DNA from: Serinibacter salmoneus
GTDB lineage: Bacteria; Actinomycetota; Actinomycetes; Actinomycetales; Beutenbergiaceae
DNA length: 64,000 nt
NCBI RefSeq assembly: GCF_002563925.1
Contig: NZ_PDJD01000001.1
Coordinates: 372,001 to 436,000 of the forward strand
Direction of reading: 5' to 3'
Shown here: one piece after another, positions 43,124-52,387 of the stretch
How the letters are laid out: the number at the start of each line of letters is the position of its first letter
How positions within the stretch are numbered: the first letter of the stretch is position 1
Notes under the pieces: model-generated
Told to the model about the DNA's origin: nothing
Seen by the model: the letters and a program-made list of their open reading frames with translations, nothing else
The model's database searches: none
Position numbers and translations under genes: made by a program

Positions 43124-44283
43124 CAGAGCGTGATCTCCGGGACGTCGAGGCGACGGCCCTGCTCGGAGGAGGCCAGGCCGAGCTCGGCGAGCTGCACACC
43201 ACGAGCCGCGGAGAGCAGGTCGAAGCGGTGCTCCTTGCCCGCCACCACGTCCAGCAGGAACTCCTCCCACTGCGCCTTGAACCCGTTGGCGAGCTCGGCG
43301 TTCGCGGGGATGTCGATCCACTGGTCGCGGAAGGGCTCGGTGGTGGGCAGGTCCGGGTTCCACACCGGCTTCGGGGTGGCGCTGCGCGGCTGGGCCACGC
43401 AGCCGAACAGGCCCGCAACGGCGGAGCCCTCGGTGCCGTCAACCTGGAACTCCACGAGCTCGTCACGGTGCACGCGCACCGCCCAGGAGGAGTTGATCTG
43501 CGCGATCACCGGGTCCCCGCCCGGGGTGGTCATCTGGAAGATGCCGTAGGCGGCGTCGTCGGCCGTGGCCTCGTAGGCCTTGCCCTGCTCGTCCCAGCGG
43601 GTGGGGATGTGCGTGATGGTCTGACTCGAGACGGTGTCGACGCGCCCGATGATGCCCTCGAGCACGTAGTTCCAGTGGCAGAACATGTCCGTGGTCATGC
43701 CGCCGCCGTCCTCCTTGCGGTAGTTCCAGGAGGGTCGCTGCGCGCTCTGCACGTCGCCCTCCCAGACCCAGTACCCGAACTCGCCGCGCAGCGAGATGAT
43801 GCGGCCGAAGAAGCCCTCGTCCACCAGACGGCGGAGCTTGACCAGGCCTGGGAGGTAGAGCTTGTCGTGGACGACGCCGGCGGTCACGCCGGTCTCCTGG
43901 CGGATCCTGGCCAGGTCGATGGCCTCCGCGAGGGTCTCCGCGGTGGGCTTCTCGGTGTAGATGTGCTTGCCGGCGCGCATCGCCTTGGCGAGCGTGGCGT
44001 AGCGCAGCGAGGTCATCGAGGCATCGAAGACGATGTCCGTGGCCGGGTTCGCGATCTCGGCGTCGAGATCGGTGGACCAGTGCTCGACGTCGTGCTTCTT
44101 CGCGAGGGCCTGGACCTTCTCGGCATTGCGGCCGATGAGGACCGGCTCGACCTGGAGGGTGGAGCCGTCCGGGAGGGTGAGTCCGCCCTGGTCGCGGATG
44201 GGCAGGATCGAGCGGAGCAGGTGCTGGCGGTAGCCCATGCGGCCGGTGATGCCGTTCATGGCGATACGGAGGGTGCGTGTCAT
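43123..44283 (-). CDS. Gfo/Idh/MocA-family oxidoreductase
   Basis: 386 residues. N-terminal NAD(P)-binding domain (IAMNGITGRMGYRQH, the loop unusual for GxGxxG), EKPTAETLAEA with the conserved Lys, and GGGMTTDMFCHWNYVLEGIIG carrying Asp and His of the active site. It is translationally coupled to the TIM-barrel gene. The upstream LacI box and lacI gene suggest induction by a sugar or sugar alcohol. Substrate not predictable. Confidence 0.88.
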   Translation of the reverse strand: MTRTLRIAMNGITGRMGYRQHLLRSILPIRDQGGLTLPDGSTLQVEPVLIGRNAEKVQALAKKHDVEHWSTDLDAEIANPATDIVFDASMTSLRYATLAKAMRAGKHIYTEKPTAETLAEAIDLARIRQETGVTAGVVHDKLYLPGLVKLRRLVDEGFFGRIISLRGEFGYWVWEGDVQSAQRPSWNYRKEDGGGMTTDMFCHWNYVLEGIIGRVDTVSSQTITHIPTRWDEQGKAYEATADDAAYGIFQMTTPGGDPVIAQINSSWAVRVHRDELVEFQVDGTEGSAVAGLFGCVAQPRSATPKPVWNPDLPTTEPFRDQWIDIPANAELANGFKAQWEEFLLDVVAGKEHRFDLLSAARGVQLAELGLASSEQGRRLDVPEITL

Positions 44284-44297
44284 GGGGGAGACAGTAT

Positions 44298-44311
44298 GGA
44301 ATGCGCTTTCC
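44298..44311. promoter_or_regulatory. LacI-family operator before Gfo/Idh operon
   Basis: GGAATGCGCTTTCC, 15 bases before the Gfo/Idh start codon (minus strand). It is the most symmetrical of the three boxes in this window and lies between lacI and the dehydrogenase gene. Confidence 0.75.
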
Positions 44312-44378
44312 GACTGTCAAGGGGTGACGCTCCGGGCATCTCCAGGAATCCTGCCGCGCGCTGCCGGCGCGGGACCGC

Positions 44379-45404
44379 TCAGTCCGTGAGGTCGGGGGTG
44401 GACTCGCCCATGGCCACGGTGCAGGGGATCGTCACGATCTGCGGGCCCGAGGCCGGGCCCAGGGCGAGGGCGGTCGCACGCTCGCCGAGCTCGGCCATCG
44501 GGATCTGCACGGTGGTGAGCCGAGGCGTGACGTCACGCAACGTGGAGACGCCGCCGAAGCCCGTCAACGCCAGGTCGCGCGGCACGGTGCGCCCGCTCTC
44601 GCGGATCGCGGCCAGTGCGCCCAGGGCCATCACGTCGTTCGCCGCCAGGACCACCTGGGCCTCGGTCCCGCGGGCGAGCAGCTGCGTCATCGCGTCGTAC
44701 CCGCCCTCCCAGGTGAAGTCGCAGGTGAGCACGTCCGCATCGGCGAGGGTGGCGCCGGAATGGCCGTGGATCGCCTCGGTGAAGCCTCGCCGTCGGTCCG
44801 CGGCGGTCACGCGTTCCTCGGGCCCGCCGAGCAGGGCGAATCGCCGGTAGCCGCGCGCCAGCAGGGCCTCGCCCAGATCGCGCGCGCCCCCCACGTTGTC
44901 CAGGGCGACCGCATGTGTGCCGCGCACCGGCTGGCCGATGAGGGCCACGCGGCCGCCGTCCGCCTCCAGGCCTCGCACGGCCTCCTCCAGCGCGGTGGCG
45001 TGCTGCTCGCTCATCCGGCCGCCGGCCACCACGATGGCGCGCACGCGTTGGCGTCGCATGAGGTCCACCAGGTCGGCCTCGCGCGCGGCGTCGTTTTGCG
45101 TCGTGGCGAGGGTCACCTGCAATCCCTCCGCCTCGGCGCGGCGCACCACGGCGTCGGCGATCGCCGAGAAGTACGGATCGGAGATGTCGTGCACGATCAG
45201 GCCGAGGCTGGTGGTGCGGCCGCGCGCCATCGCCTGCGCCGTGGCGTCGGGTACGTAGCGCAGGCGCGCCGCCGCGGCCTCCACGCGCCGCGCAAGTTCG
45301 GGACGCACCGAGCGATCGGCCGACCCGTTGATGGCGCGCGAGGCGGTCGCGAGGGAGACTCCCGCCTCGCGGGCGACGTCGCTGAGCGTGACGCGGTGGG
45401 CCAT
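44379..45404 (-). CDS. LacI-family transcriptional regulator
   Basis: 341 residues. N-terminal helix-turn-helix TLSDVAREAGVSLATASRAING with hinge helix AQAMARG, then a periplasmic-binding-like ligand domain (LIVHDISDPYFSAIADAV, QVVLAANDVMALGALAA). No ribosome site is seen; TACGCT at 45411-45416 (minus strand) ends seven bases before the ATG, suggesting a leaderless transcript. Its own promoter contains a LacI-type box (45426-45439). Likely represses itself, the Gfo/Idh operon and the SDR operon. Confidence 0.9.
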   Translation of the reverse strand: MAHRVTLSDVAREAGVSLATASRAINGSADRSVRPELARRVEAAAARLRYVPDATAQAMARGRTTSLGLIVHDISDPYFSAIADAVVRRAEAEGLQVTLATTQNDAAREADLVDLMRRQRVRAIVVAGGRMSEQHATALEEAVRGLEADGGRVALIGQPVRGTHAVALDNVGGARDLGEALLARGYRRFALLGGPEERVTAADRRRGFTEAIHGHSGATLADADVLTCDFTWEGGYDAMTQLLARGTEAQVVLAANDVMALGALAAIRESGRTVPRDLALTGFGGVSTLRDVTPRLTTVQIPMAELGERATALALGPASGPQIVTIPCTVAMGESTPDLTD

Positions 45405-45410
45405 GTGCTC

Positions 45411-45439
45411 AGCGTAGTGCGTGGTGGAGATCGCTTACC
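45411..45439 (-). promoter_or_regulatory. lacI promoter with autoregulatory box
   Basis: On the minus strand a TACGCT -10 (45416-45411) stands seven bases before the start codon; GGAGATCGCTTACC (45426-45439 on the plus strand) overlaps the spacer upstream and matches the other two boxes at 12 of 14 positions with 37217-37230. Confidence 0.6.
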
Positions 45440-45460
45440 GGCAGCGGGGTGGTGCGGGGC

Positions 45461-45880
45461 TCACACCCGCACCGTGGAGCCGTAGACCGCGAAGGCGCGG
45501 TCGCTGCGCACCACCTCACGCCCGAGCGGCGCGAGCGTGATCGGGATGATCTTCAGTTCCGCGTACGCGAGGGGGATCCCGATGATGGTCACGGCCAGCG
45601 CCGCGGCGCTGACCACGTGGCCGATGGCCAGCCAGATCCCGGCCACGAGGAACCAGATGATGTTTCCCAGCGTGGAGGCCACTCCCGCGTCGCCGCGCCG
45701 CACCACGGTGCGTCCGAAGGGCCACAGCACGTAGCCGGCGATGCGCCAGGATGCGATGCCCCACGGGATCGTGATGATCAACACGAAGCAGATCAGCCCC
45801 GCCACGGCGTAGGCGAGGGCCAACGGGATGCCCGCGAGCACGAGCCAGATGATGTTGAGGACGAACCGCAGGAAGCCCAC
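45461..45880 (-). CDS. YccF-family membrane protein
   Basis: 139 residues with two tandem YccF repeats (LNIIWLVLAGIPLALAYAVAG and LGNIIWFLVAGIWLAIGHVV, each followed by ITIPWGIASWRIA or IGIPLAYAELKII) and about four membrane helices. Function unknown. It follows upp by three bases, so the two are cotranscribed. Confidence 0.85.
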   Translation of the reverse strand: MGFLRFVLNIIWLVLAGIPLALAYAVAGLICFVLIITIPWGIASWRIAGYVLWPFGRTVVRRGDAGVASTLGNIIWFLVAGIWLAIGHVVSAAALAVTIIGIPLAYAELKIIPITLAPLGREVVRSDRAFAVYGSTVRV

Positions 45881-45883
45881 GGC

Positions 45884-46519
45884 TCACACCACCCCGTAGA
45901 GCCGGTCGCCGGCGTCGCCGAGGCCGGGCACGATGTACCCCTTGGAGTTCAGCCGCTCGTCGATCGAGGCGGTCACGATCGTGACGTCGGCGCGTTCGCC
46001 GATCGCCTGCTCCACGACCTTCAGGCCCTCCGGGGCGCACAGCAGCGTCACGCACGTGACATGGCTCGCCCCGCGTTCCAGGAGGTAGTCGATCGCGGCG
46101 ACCAGGGTGCCGCCGGTGGCGAGCATCGGGTCGAGTACGTAGCACTGGCGGCCCGAGAGGTCATCAGGGAGTCGGTTGGCGTAGGTGATGGCCTCGAAGG
46201 TCTCCTCGTTGCGCTGCAGGCCGAGGAATCCGACCTCTGCTGTGGGCAGAAGGCGCGTCATCCCCTCCAGCATCCCGAGACCGGCGCGCAGGATGGGCAC
46301 GACCAGGGGCCGTGGCTCCTGGAGGTGTACCCCGACGGTCGGTGCCACCGGGGTGGTGATGGAGACGCTCTCCACCGCGATCTCGCGGGTGGCCTCGTAG
46401 GCCAGGAGCGTCACCAGTTCCTCGGTGAGCTGCCGGAAGGTGGGGGAGGGGGTATCCGCCTCCCGCAGCACGGTGAGCTTGTGGGCGACGAGTGGGTGGT
46501 CGGCGACGTGGACGCGCAT
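45884..46519 (-). CDS. upp: Uracil phosphoribosyltransferase
   Basis: 211 residues, full length. [13 protein letters not shown] start, [13 protein letters not shown], and the PRPP-binding loop [20 protein letters not shown]; the C-terminus DAGDRLYG is typical. Converts uracil and PRPP to UMP in pyrimidine salvage. It heads a two-gene transcript with yccF. Confidence 0.95.
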   Translation of the reverse strand: MRVHVADHPLVAHKLTVLREADTPSPTFRQLTEELVTLLAYEATREIAVESVSITTPVAPTVGVHLQEPRPLVVPILRAGLGMLEGMTRLLPTAEVGFLGLQRNEETFEAITYANRLPDDLSGRQCYVLDPMLATGGTLVAAIDYLLERGASHVTCVTLLCAPEGLKVVEQAIGERADVTIVTASIDERLNSKGYIVPGLGDAGDRLYGVV

Positions 46520-46801
46520 GGAGCCAGGCTAGCGGGCGTCGCTCGCGGGTGCCGACGCGGGCTGCGCCATGCGGCTACCGGTGCACAAAGTAGTCAAAAG
46601 TATGAACCAATCGCGCCATGCCATATCGCCGCGGCATCGTGGTATATCTCGCGCTCGGCGGCGTGTCCGCGGCGTGTCGGCGTGCAATGCTCCACAAAGC
46701 ACGTCAAGTCACGCTGTTGTCACGTCTTTGTCATGAGCGCTGTGGCAGCCTGGCTCGCGTCGACGTCGCTGGGACGTCGCGGGTAGAGCTAGGGGGCACC
46801 A
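46520..46801. other. Intergenic region before polysaccharide operon
   Basis: 282 bases, A/T-rich for this genome between about 46580 and 46735 (ACAAAGTAGTCAAAAGTATG; ACAAAGC; CTTTGTCATG). It must hold the divergent promoters of upp and the glycosyltransferase operon. TTGTCA boxes at 46717 and 46728 lack a clear -10. No known riboswitch recognised. Confidence 0.5.
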
Positions 46802-46930
46802 GTGGTTGATGCATTGCGAGAGCTGTATCTCGACACCGTGTTCGGGAACGGCTGGATCGCGGTGGCGGTCGTGGCCGCCGCCGGCGTCGCGACTGTCGTG
46901 GCGCGGGTATTCCGGCCCGGACGGCTCTGA
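46802..46930 (+). CDS. Small single-helix membrane protein
   Basis: 42 residues from a GTG preceded by TAGGGGG: VVDALRELYLDTVFGNGW, then a helix IAVAVVAAAGVATVVARVF and a basic end RPGRL. It has the size, ribosome site and topology of genuine small membrane proteins. It stands 117 bases before the glycosyltransferase and may assist it. No homolog can be named. Confidence 0.5.
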   Translation: MVDALRELYLDTVFGNGWIAVAVVAAAGVATVVARVFRPGRL

Positions 46931-47047
46931 CCTCGGCGATCGGCCGAACCCGTGCGCCGGTTGCTCCGGCGCACCCTGGGGATCTCCGTCCTCCCCGCAT
47001 CCCATCGGAACGCACAACGACGTGCCTGCCATTCACCTGGAGACACG

Positions 47048-48430
47048 TTGCGCAAGACACCTGCCTTTGTCCTGACCTCACTGCTGTCGGTGGCGCTCCT
47101 CGCTGTGCTGCTGCTCAGCCACATGCGTTGGGCACCCCTGCTCACCTCCTTCGCCCTGTTGCACGCCTTCCTCTTCCTCCACCTCGCGCTGAAGGTGACG
47201 GCCTCCGTCGCCGCCAAGCCCCACACGGTCGCCGCGGGTGCCGACCTCGATTCGCTCTCGGTCGACGTCGTGGTCCCGATCTACAACGAGGACCCGGCCC
47301 TGCTCGCCGCGGGGATCCGCGGGCTGGCCGCACAGACCCGCAAGCCCCGCGCCGTCTGGCTGGTCGACGACGGTTCCCAGCGCAACGGCGAGCCGGTCAC
47401 CATCCTGACCGAGCCGGCCGTCCGTGACGCGATCGCGGAGGCCGAGGCCGCCGGGATCCGCATCGAGGCACACCGCCAGGTCAACCGGGGCAAGCGGTGG
47501 GCGCAGAGTGCCGCATTCGCGAAGTCCGACGCCGACATCTTCGTCACGATCGATTCGGACACCTATCTCGATCCCCGCGCGGTGGAGAAGCTCCTGGTGC
47601 CGTTCTCCCGCGAGACCGTCGCGAGCGTCGCGGGCCTGGCCTGCGGTCAGAACTACCGCAAGAGCCTGCTCACCCGCGCCATCGACATCTCCTTCACGAT
47701 GTCCTTCATCCAGGGCCGCATGGCGGAGGGCTACTTCGGTCAGGTGCGGGTGAACTGCGGCATCATCGCCGCCTACCGTGGCCACGTCGTGCGCGACAAC
47801 CTGCACCGCTACCTCAACCAGCGCTTCCTCGGGCTGCCGGTGAAGGCCGGCGACGACCGTGCTCTCACCTTCTTCGCCAAGGAGCACGGACGCACCGAGT
47901 TCCAGCCCGAGGCGATCGCCTACTCCGCGCTCCCCGAGAAGTTCAGCCATCTTGTGCGGCAACGGATGCGCTGGGCCCGCTCCTGGGTGTGGGGTTCCTT
48001 CTGGCTGCTGCGCCGCCCGGTGTACAGCGCGGACTTCTACTTCACCTTCACCCAACTGCTCGGGATCCTGGCCTTCGGCGTGGTGCTCGCCCTCGGGATC
48101 TCAGGATCCCTGCTCGGCGCGATCTCCCCGATGATGCTCGTCAACCTGGGCCTGACGGCCACGGCGATCGGCGCCGTCGTGCACCTGCGCTATCTCGTCA
48201 CGGTGCACACGGGCGACCCCTTCTGGCAGCGCCTGCTCACCTGGCTGTGCAGCCCGATCGGCACCCTGCTCTACGTCGGGTTGTTCCTCCCGCTCTACTG
48301 GGTGGCCATGGCTCGCCCGCGCCCGCAGCAGACCTGGGGCACCCGCAAGCAGGTCGAGGTCGGCCTGCACGCCCCCGCCCTCACGCAGCACACCCCCGCC
48401 CTCGTCGGCGCCGGTCAGGAGGCCGCATGA
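47048..48430 (+). CDS. Processive GT2 glycosyltransferase, hyaluronan/chitin-synthase-like
   Basis: 460 residues from a TTG with GGAG seven bases upstream; the frame is open further upstream (46952) but without a hydrophobic start. Two N-terminal membrane helices, a GT2 domain (VDVVVPIYNEDP, TIDSDTYLDP with the metal DxD, GDDRALTFFA, and QRMRWARSW as Q/RxxRW), then about four helices that would form the export channel. Such enzymes add sugars processively and extrude the chain. Its stop overlaps the acyltransferase start (ATGA). Confidence 0.87.
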   Translation: MRKTPAFVLTSLLSVALLAVLLLSHMRWAPLLTSFALLHAFLFLHLALKVTASVAAKPHTVAAGADLDSLSVDVVVPIYNEDPALLAAGIRGLAAQTRKPRAVWLVDDGSQRNGEPVTILTEPAVRDAIAEAEAAGIRIEAHRQVNRGKRWAQSAAFAKSDADIFVTIDSDTYLDPRAVEKLLVPFSRETVASVAGLACGQNYRKSLLTRAIDISFTMSFIQGRMAEGYFGQVRVNCGIIAAYRGHVVRDNLHRYLNQRFLGLPVKAGDDRALTFFAKEHGRTEFQPEAIAYSALPEKFSHLVRQRMRWARSWVWGSFWLLRRPVYSADFYFTFTQLLGILAFGVVLALGISGSLLGAISPMMLVNLGLTATAIGAVVHLRYLVTVHTGDPFWQRLLTWLCSPIGTLLYVGLFLPLYWVAMARPRPQQTWGTRKQVEVGLHAPALTQHTPALVGAGQEAA

Positions 48431-50568
48431 GCACCGCACTGGGAAGCCGGACCGCCCGGCGCGCCACTCCCGCCTCGCAGCGCTCCGCCACGGTGCGCTC
48501 GTTCCGGCCCGACATCGAGGCATTGCGCGCGATCGCCGTGCTCGTCGTGGTGCTCTACCACGCGGGCGTGCCCTACCTGCCCGGCGGATACGTCGGCGTG
48601 GACGTCTTCTTCGTGATCTCCGGGTTCCTCATCACCACCCACCTCATCGGTGAGCTCAACCGAACCGGCACCGTCAAGCTCGGGCGCTTCTACGCTCGCC
48701 GGGCGCGGCGCCTCCTGCCCGCCGCGGCGCTCGTGGCCGTCGTGACGGTGGTGGTCACCTGGGCGGGGGTCTCCGGACTCCTCGCCGCAGAGGTCGGCTG
48801 GGACGCCCTGTGGTCGGCACTGTTCGCGATGAACATCTACCTCGCCGTCAGCGGTGTGGACTACGGCGCCAACCAGGACCCCTCCCCGTTGCAGCACTAC
48901 TGGTCCCTGTCGGTGGAGGAGCAGTTCTACCTGGTGTGGCCACTGCTCATGGTGCTGGTGGCCCTCAGCGCTCGCCGGGTCGCCCGGCGCCGGGCCGCGC
49001 GCACCGGCCGGGAGCAGAGTGCGCCGGGCGTGCGCGGGCCGATCGCCGCGGTGATCGCCGCGATCATGGTGGCCTCCTTCCTCTACAGCGAGCACCTGCT
49101 GGCCACGCTGCCGACCATGGCCTACTTCCTGGCACCCTCCCGGGCCTGGGAACTCGGGCTCGGTGCCCTGATCGCGGTCGCGACCCCGTGGCTGGCCCAG
49201 CAGCGCTGGCTGCACGGCTCGGCCTGGGTGAGCGCCGGTCTGGTGCTGATCATCGGCAGCGCCGTCGTGATGACCGATGCCACCAGCTTCCCCGGCACCG
49301 CGGCACTCTTCCCCACCCTCGGGGTCGCCCTGGTGATCATCGGCGGCACGAGCCGCGCCAGTGTGGTGGAGCGCGCGGTGCTCGACGTGCGGCCGATGCA
49401 GGCGATCGGTCGTGTCTCCTACGGCTGGTACCTGTGGCACTGGCCGATGCTCGTCCTGACCCCGCTCGTGCTGGACGAGACGCTCACCCTGACCGAGAAC
49501 CTCATGGTGATCGGCGCGGCGCTGCTGTTCGCGATGTGGACCTACATCACCTACGAGGACCCGGTACGCCGGGCCGAGAGCCTGCGGCACTCCCGGCGCT
49601 CCTTCGCCGTGGGAGGTCTCGCCATCGGCACGGTCGCTGCCACCGCGGCCGGCGCGATCGCGCTCGGCCCGATGGCCTACCGCACCGGGGACTTCGTGGC
49701 CGAGGTGGAGCCGAACGCGATCACCGAGGCCGTGGCCGCCGGAGCGGCGATGGACATCATTCCGGGCAACGTGGACCCGGGACTGGACGAGGCGTCCAAG
49801 GACAAGCCCGACCTGGAGGCCGCAGACGGGATCTCCTGCATGGTCGGACTGGAGACCGAGACGATCTCCGAGGAGGACGGCGGAAGTTGCGTGGCCGGGG
49901 GGACCGAGGGCGGCAGCGAGACGGTCGTGGTGGTGGGGGACTCCCACGCCTACCACTGGGTTCCGGCGCTGCGCGAGATCGCCATCCAGCGCGACTGGGA
50001 GCTGGTGTCCATGACGAAGTCCGGCTGCACGCTCAACGACGTCGAGCTCGTCAACACCCAGCTCGAACGCGACTACTGGGAGTGCTACGCCTGGCGCGAG
50101 GACGTGATGCAGCGGATCGACGAGCTCGACCCGAGCCTCATCCTCACCACGGCTGCCGTGTTCTCGGAGAAGGCCGACGACACCTTCACCGACCGCTGGG
50201 CGCAGGGCGTGACCACGACCACCACGGCTCTGGTGGAGACCGGCGCACCGGTGTACGTGATCGAGGACACCCCCTACCCCCGCGTGGACATCCCCACCTG
50301 CCTCGCGCAGCACGTCCAGGACGTCTCCGAGTGCGCGCTGCCTCCGGTGGAGGCCTACTCCGACCCGGAGCGTCGGGAGCGGACCGCCGAGGCGGCCTCC
50401 GCGGCGGGGGCCGAGATCATCGACCCCAGCGCCTGGTTCTGCACCGAGGACCTGTGCCCGGCCATCAGCGGGAACGTGATCGTCTACTCCGACAACAGTC
50501 ACATGTCCGCCACCTACTCCAAGACGCTGGCCACGGTGCTCGGCGACGAGCTCCCGGAGTCCTTGTGA
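48427..50568 (+). CDS. AT3-family acyltransferase with extracellular SGNH domain
   Basis: 713 residues. N-terminal acyltransferase-3 membrane domain (FRPDIEALRAIAVLVVVLYHAG with the conserved Arg/His, DVFFVISGFLIT, SLSVEEQFYLVWP, then about ten helices to residue 415) and a C-terminal SGNH domain (VVVGDSHAYHW near residue 500; DNSHMSATYS near 690). OafA-type proteins O-acetylate surface polysaccharides. Coupled to glycosyltransferases on both sides by overlapping start and stop codons. Confidence 0.9.
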   Translation: MSTALGSRTARRATPASQRSATVRSFRPDIEALRAIAVLVVVLYHAGVPYLPGGYVGVDVFFVISGFLITTHLIGELNRTGTVKLGRFYARRARRLLPAAALVAVVTVVVTWAGVSGLLAAEVGWDALWSALFAMNIYLAVSGVDYGANQDPSPLQHYWSLSVEEQFYLVWPLLMVLVALSARRVARRRAARTGREQSAPGVRGPIAAVIAAIMVASFLYSEHLLATLPTMAYFLAPSRAWELGLGALIAVATPWLAQQRWLHGSAWVSAGLVLIIGSAVVMTDATSFPGTAALFPTLGVALVIIGGTSRASVVERAVLDVRPMQAIGRVSYGWYLWHWPMLVLTPLVLDETLTLTENLMVIGAALLFAMWTYITYEDPVRRAESLRHSRRSFAVGGLAIGTVAATAAGAIALGPMAYRTGDFVAEVEPNAITEAVAAGAAMDIIPGNVDPGLDEASKDKPDLEAADGISCMVGLETETISEEDGGSCVAGGTEGGSETVVVVGDSHAYHWVPALREIAIQRDWELVSMTKSGCTLNDVELVNTQLERDYWECYAWREDVMQRIDELDPSLILTTAAVFSEKADDTFTDRWAQGVTTTTTALVETGAPVYVIEDTPYPRVDIPTCLAQHVQDVSECALPPVEAYSDPERRERTAEAASAAGAEIIDPSAWFCTEDLCPAISGNVIVYSDNSHMSATYSKTLATVLGDELPESL

Positions 50569-52373
50569 GCGCCGTGGCACGGCACGGGAGAGGCCGACGC
50601 GAGGTCGGGGCCACCGGCGTGATCCTCGTGGGAGACGACCGTCCCCGCTCGCGGGTCTCGCCGCCCCAACTGCACGGCAAGGACGCCCTCGAGGCGTGCG
50701 CCGCACGGCTGCGCGGGGCGCTGGGACCAGGAGAGCGCCTGTCGGTTCACACCGATCGGTTGGTCATCGAGGCGGTGGCGGCCGGTGACGCCCGTGATCG
50801 GATGCTCGCGCTCCAGCGTGCGGCGCTCGCCGCGGGGGACGGGGATCAGCCGATCGTGCTCGGCTCGGGATTCTCGCTGCGCCGACGCCGGGTGGCGGCC
50901 GTGCAGGAGGCCGGGGACCACGCCATGGAGTCCCTGCGCGCGGCCGACCAGATGATCCGGCCCGATGTGCTGCGTCCAGGTCGCCGCACCTCGCCGGGAC
51001 CCCTCGGCACCCCCCTGCAGGTGATCGCAGCGCTGACCCTCTCCTTCGGGTTCCCCTTCCTGGTGCTGCTGGCGCTGCACCGGATGGGGCTGGACGGTGT
51101 GGGGCTGTTCGTCGCGCTGGTGGTGGTCGCGATGCTCGGGACGGCGGCCATGCAGTGGGCGGAGGTGGTGGGTGCGGTGCGCCGGCCACGGGAGACCACG
51201 GTGCGACCCGGGCCGCGGCCGCGCGCCACTGCGATCGTGGTGGCCTACCTGCCGAACGAGGCCGAGACGATCGTGGAGACCCTTGACGCGGTTCTCGCCA
51301 ACCCCTATTCCGGTGGCCTCCAGGTGATCCTGGCCTACAACACCCCGCGGGACCTCCCCGTGGAGGTCACCCTGGAGGCGATGGCGGCCAACGATGCGAA
51401 CCTCACCCTGTTGCGGGTGGAGGGCAGCACCTCCAAGGCGCAGAACGTCAACACCGCGCTCGCGCACATCGAGGGTGAGTTCGTCGGGATCTTCGACGCC
51501 GACCACCTGCCGGACCCTGACGCCTTCGAGCGGGCAGCCGCGCACCTGGCGGACGGCGCCGACGTCGTACAGGGGCACTGCGTGGTGCGCAACGGGGAGG
51601 AGTCCTTCGTGGCTCGCCTCGTGGCGTGCGAGTTCGAGCAGATCTACGCGCTGTCCCACCCAGGGCGTGCCGTGGTGCACGGGTTCGGGATCTTCGGGGG
51701 TTCCAACGGGTACTGGCGCACCTCGCTCCTGCGCACGCTGCGGCTGCGCGGCGCGTACCTGACCGAGGACATCGACTCCTCGTTGCGCGCCGTCAGCTCC
51801 GGGCACGTGGTCGTCAACGACCCGGAGATCATCAGCCGCGAACTCGCGCCCACCACGTGGAAGCACCTGTGGAAGCAGCGGATGCGGTGGGCTCAGGGCT
51901 GGGTGCAGGTCACCCGCACCCACGGCATCGACGCGGCACGCTCGGACTGGCTGACGCTGCGGCAGAAGCTCGGCGTGTTCCAGTTACTCGTCTGGCGCGA
52001 GATGTTCCCGTGGCTCTCGGCGCTGATGCTCCCCACACTGGCGTTCGCGTGGTGGCGCGACGGGGCGCTGACCTGGTGGGGCTGGGGCCTGCTCGTCACT
52101 GCCGTGACCCTCGGGGCCTTCCCGGTGCAGGTGGCCGTGGCGCGTTCCCGGGCGGTCCCCGAGATCCGGGAGCGCGGCAGGTGGTGGTTCGCCTACGCCG
52201 TCGTCTCCCTCGTCTTCTACCAGGAGTTGAAGAACCTCATGATGCGGGTCTCCCAGCTCAAGGAACTCGCGGGCGAGCGGCACTGGGCGGTGACGCCCCG
52301 GGCCGTGCCGATGGGCAGCGCCCCGCGCGTGCCCGCCGCAGCGCAGGCCGAGGTGGTCGCCCGGCGGGCCTGA
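50565..52373 (+). CDS. GT2 glycosyltransferase with degenerate GGDEF-like N-terminal domain
   Basis: 602 residues from the GTG overlapping the acyltransferase stop. Residues about 18-140 align by eye with a GGDEF domain: HGKDALEACAARLRGALGPG for GHxxGDxxL, TDRLVIEAV where GGDEFxxLL stands, and EAGDHAMESLRAAD for the final ADxAxYxAK; the catalytic GGDEF itself is lost. Two helices follow (about 148-190), then a GT2 domain with IFDADHLPD (about 310), LTEDIDSSLR (about 400) and KQRMRWAQGW (about 438) and C-terminal helices, like cellulose-synthase-type enzymes. The N-terminal domain could bind a nucleotide signal (inference). Confidence 0.82.
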   Translation: MSAVARHGRGRREVGATGVILVGDDRPRSRVSPPQLHGKDALEACAARLRGALGPGERLSVHTDRLVIEAVAAGDARDRMLALQRAALAAGDGDQPIVLGSGFSLRRRRVAAVQEAGDHAMESLRAADQMIRPDVLRPGRRTSPGPLGTPLQVIAALTLSFGFPFLVLLALHRMGLDGVGLFVALVVVAMLGTAAMQWAEVVGAVRRPRETTVRPGPRPRATAIVVAYLPNEAETIVETLDAVLANPYSGGLQVILAYNTPRDLPVEVTLEAMAANDANLTLLRVEGSTSKAQNVNTALAHIEGEFVGIFDADHLPDPDAFERAAAHLADGADVVQGHCVVRNGEESFVARLVACEFEQIYALSHPGRAVVHGFGIFGGSNGYWRTSLLRTLRLRGAYLTEDIDSSLRAVSSGHVVVNDPEIISRELAPTTWKHLWKQRMRWAQGWVQVTRTHGIDAARSDWLTLRQKLGVFQLLVWREMFPWLSALMLPTLAFAWWRDGALTWWGWGLLVTAVTLGAFPVQVAVARSRAVPEIRERGRWWFAYAVVSLVFYQELKNLMMRVSQLKELAGERHWAVTPRAVPMGSAPRVPAAAQAEVVARRA

Positions 52374-52387
52374 GGCACACTGGGCCC

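Noticed and set aside
46520-46801. c-di-GMP or c-di-AMP riboswitch before the polysaccharide operon
   Set aside because: The conserved GEMM or ydaO core sequences could not be found.
47497-48426. Upstream extensions of the acyltransferase and second glycosyltransferase frames
   Set aside because: They run inside the preceding genes in other frames; the overlapping ATGA and GTGA junctions give convincing starts.
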